A stretch of 64,000 bases of DNA from Microcaldota archaeon (GTDB lineage: Archaea; Micrarchaeota; Micrarchaeia; Micrarchaeales; Micrarchaeaceae). The notes under the pieces were generated by a model. That model made no database searches. It was not told the DNA's origin and saw only the letters and a program-made list of their open reading frames with translations. Numbering within the stretch: position 1 is the first letter of the stretch; every line of letters starts with the position of its first letter. Shown here piece by piece: positions 63,882 through 64,000 of this stretch. The stretch covers positions 1 through 64,000 of the forward strand of contig JAGWHO010000005.1 of the NCBI GenBank assembly GCA_028866715.1, given 5' to 3'. The position numbers were made by a program, and so were the translations under genes.

Positions 63882-64000
63882 CCACAAACAAAGAGATGGA
63901 GACCAGGAATAAGATTCTTAGCGAGATGAGCTCGCTTGCAAATTGCTATCCTCTGTTCAGGAGCGACACAAAGATAAAACCTGTCCCTGAGTCATTGAAC
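63878..64000 (+). CDS. hypothetical protein, truncated by the window end
   Basis: The first 41 residues, MTTNKEMETRNKILSEMSS onward, are visible. They are polar, helical and carry one Cys. The start overlaps the stop of the mini-ORF at 63849. Too little is seen to assign a family; it probably continues the same operon. Confidence 0.5.
   Translation, partial: MTTNKEMETRNKILSEMSSLANCYPLFRSDTKIKPVPESLN

Overview
The window is archaeal chromosomal DNA. It carries the archaeal RNA polymerase operon (H, B'', B', A', A'' with the B subunit split), an Sm-like protein, TFS, ribosomal protein L40e, Hjc resolvase, the wyosine enzyme Taw1, archaeal-type pilins and many leaderless genes behind TATA boxes. 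Small tightly packed genes, many unrecognisable short proteins, a cytochrome bd oxidase operon and an HMG-CoA synthase suggest a small-genome DPANN archaeon, most likely Micrarchaeota-like. That assignment is inference from gene content; no search was run.

Layout. 1-1.9 kb: a convergent, AT-richer restriction-modification-like pair. 2.1-7.1 kb: a tightly overlapped run of a zinc-ribbon protein, a coiled-coil protein, three small membrane proteins and a VirB4/HerA-type ATPase, then a soluble partner candidate; it resembles a reduced DNA-transfer machine. 7.2-13 kb: DEAD-box helicase, a SIMPL protein, a nucleotide hydrolase, an SDR, two tandem PH/zinc-ribbon paralogues, Sua5 and tRNA-Glu. 13.2-17.6 kb: a 1461-residue secreted Ig-like repeat protein. 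17.7-26.5 kb: ZIP transporter, HMG-CoA synthase, an L40e operon, PRC-barrel protein, a self-regulated small DNA-binding gene, Lrp-like regulator, EamA permease, mutarotase, NIF3. 26.5-35.6 kb: tRNA-Gly, a GT-C-like membrane protein, a methyltransferase, tRNA-Phe with an overlapping LAGLIDADG gene, a Hef-like helicase, a PRTase, Hjc and a GT2 glycosyltransferase. 35.6-44.3 kb: cytochrome bd operon, HtpX, Taw1, a small membrane operon with a rhodanese, tRNA-Ala, HD protein, LSm. 44.4-52.8 kb: a TFB-like cyclin-fold protein and the RNA polymerase operon. 53-56.1 kb: hydrolase, a HExxH protein, Rieske protein, a 48-residue metallothionein-like protein and TFS. 56.2-60 kb: a type IV pilus operon with a tRNA-like element inside it. 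60-64 kb: VapBC and a run of orphan genes that share a duplicated promoter and a recurring PIE(L/I)R peptide.

Genes work together in several blocks: transcription (RNAP, TFS, the TFB-like protein, LSm), translation and tRNA modification (L40e, Sua5, Taw1 whose substrate tRNA-Phe with G37 is also here), recombination and repair (Hef-like helicase beside Hjc), respiration (cydAB), and surface structures (pilus, Ig-like protein, glycosyltransferases). The best candidates for something new are the VirB4-centred cluster, the metallothionein-like protein and the orphan-gene cluster at the right end. No CRISPR array, insertion sequence or rRNA gene was seen.
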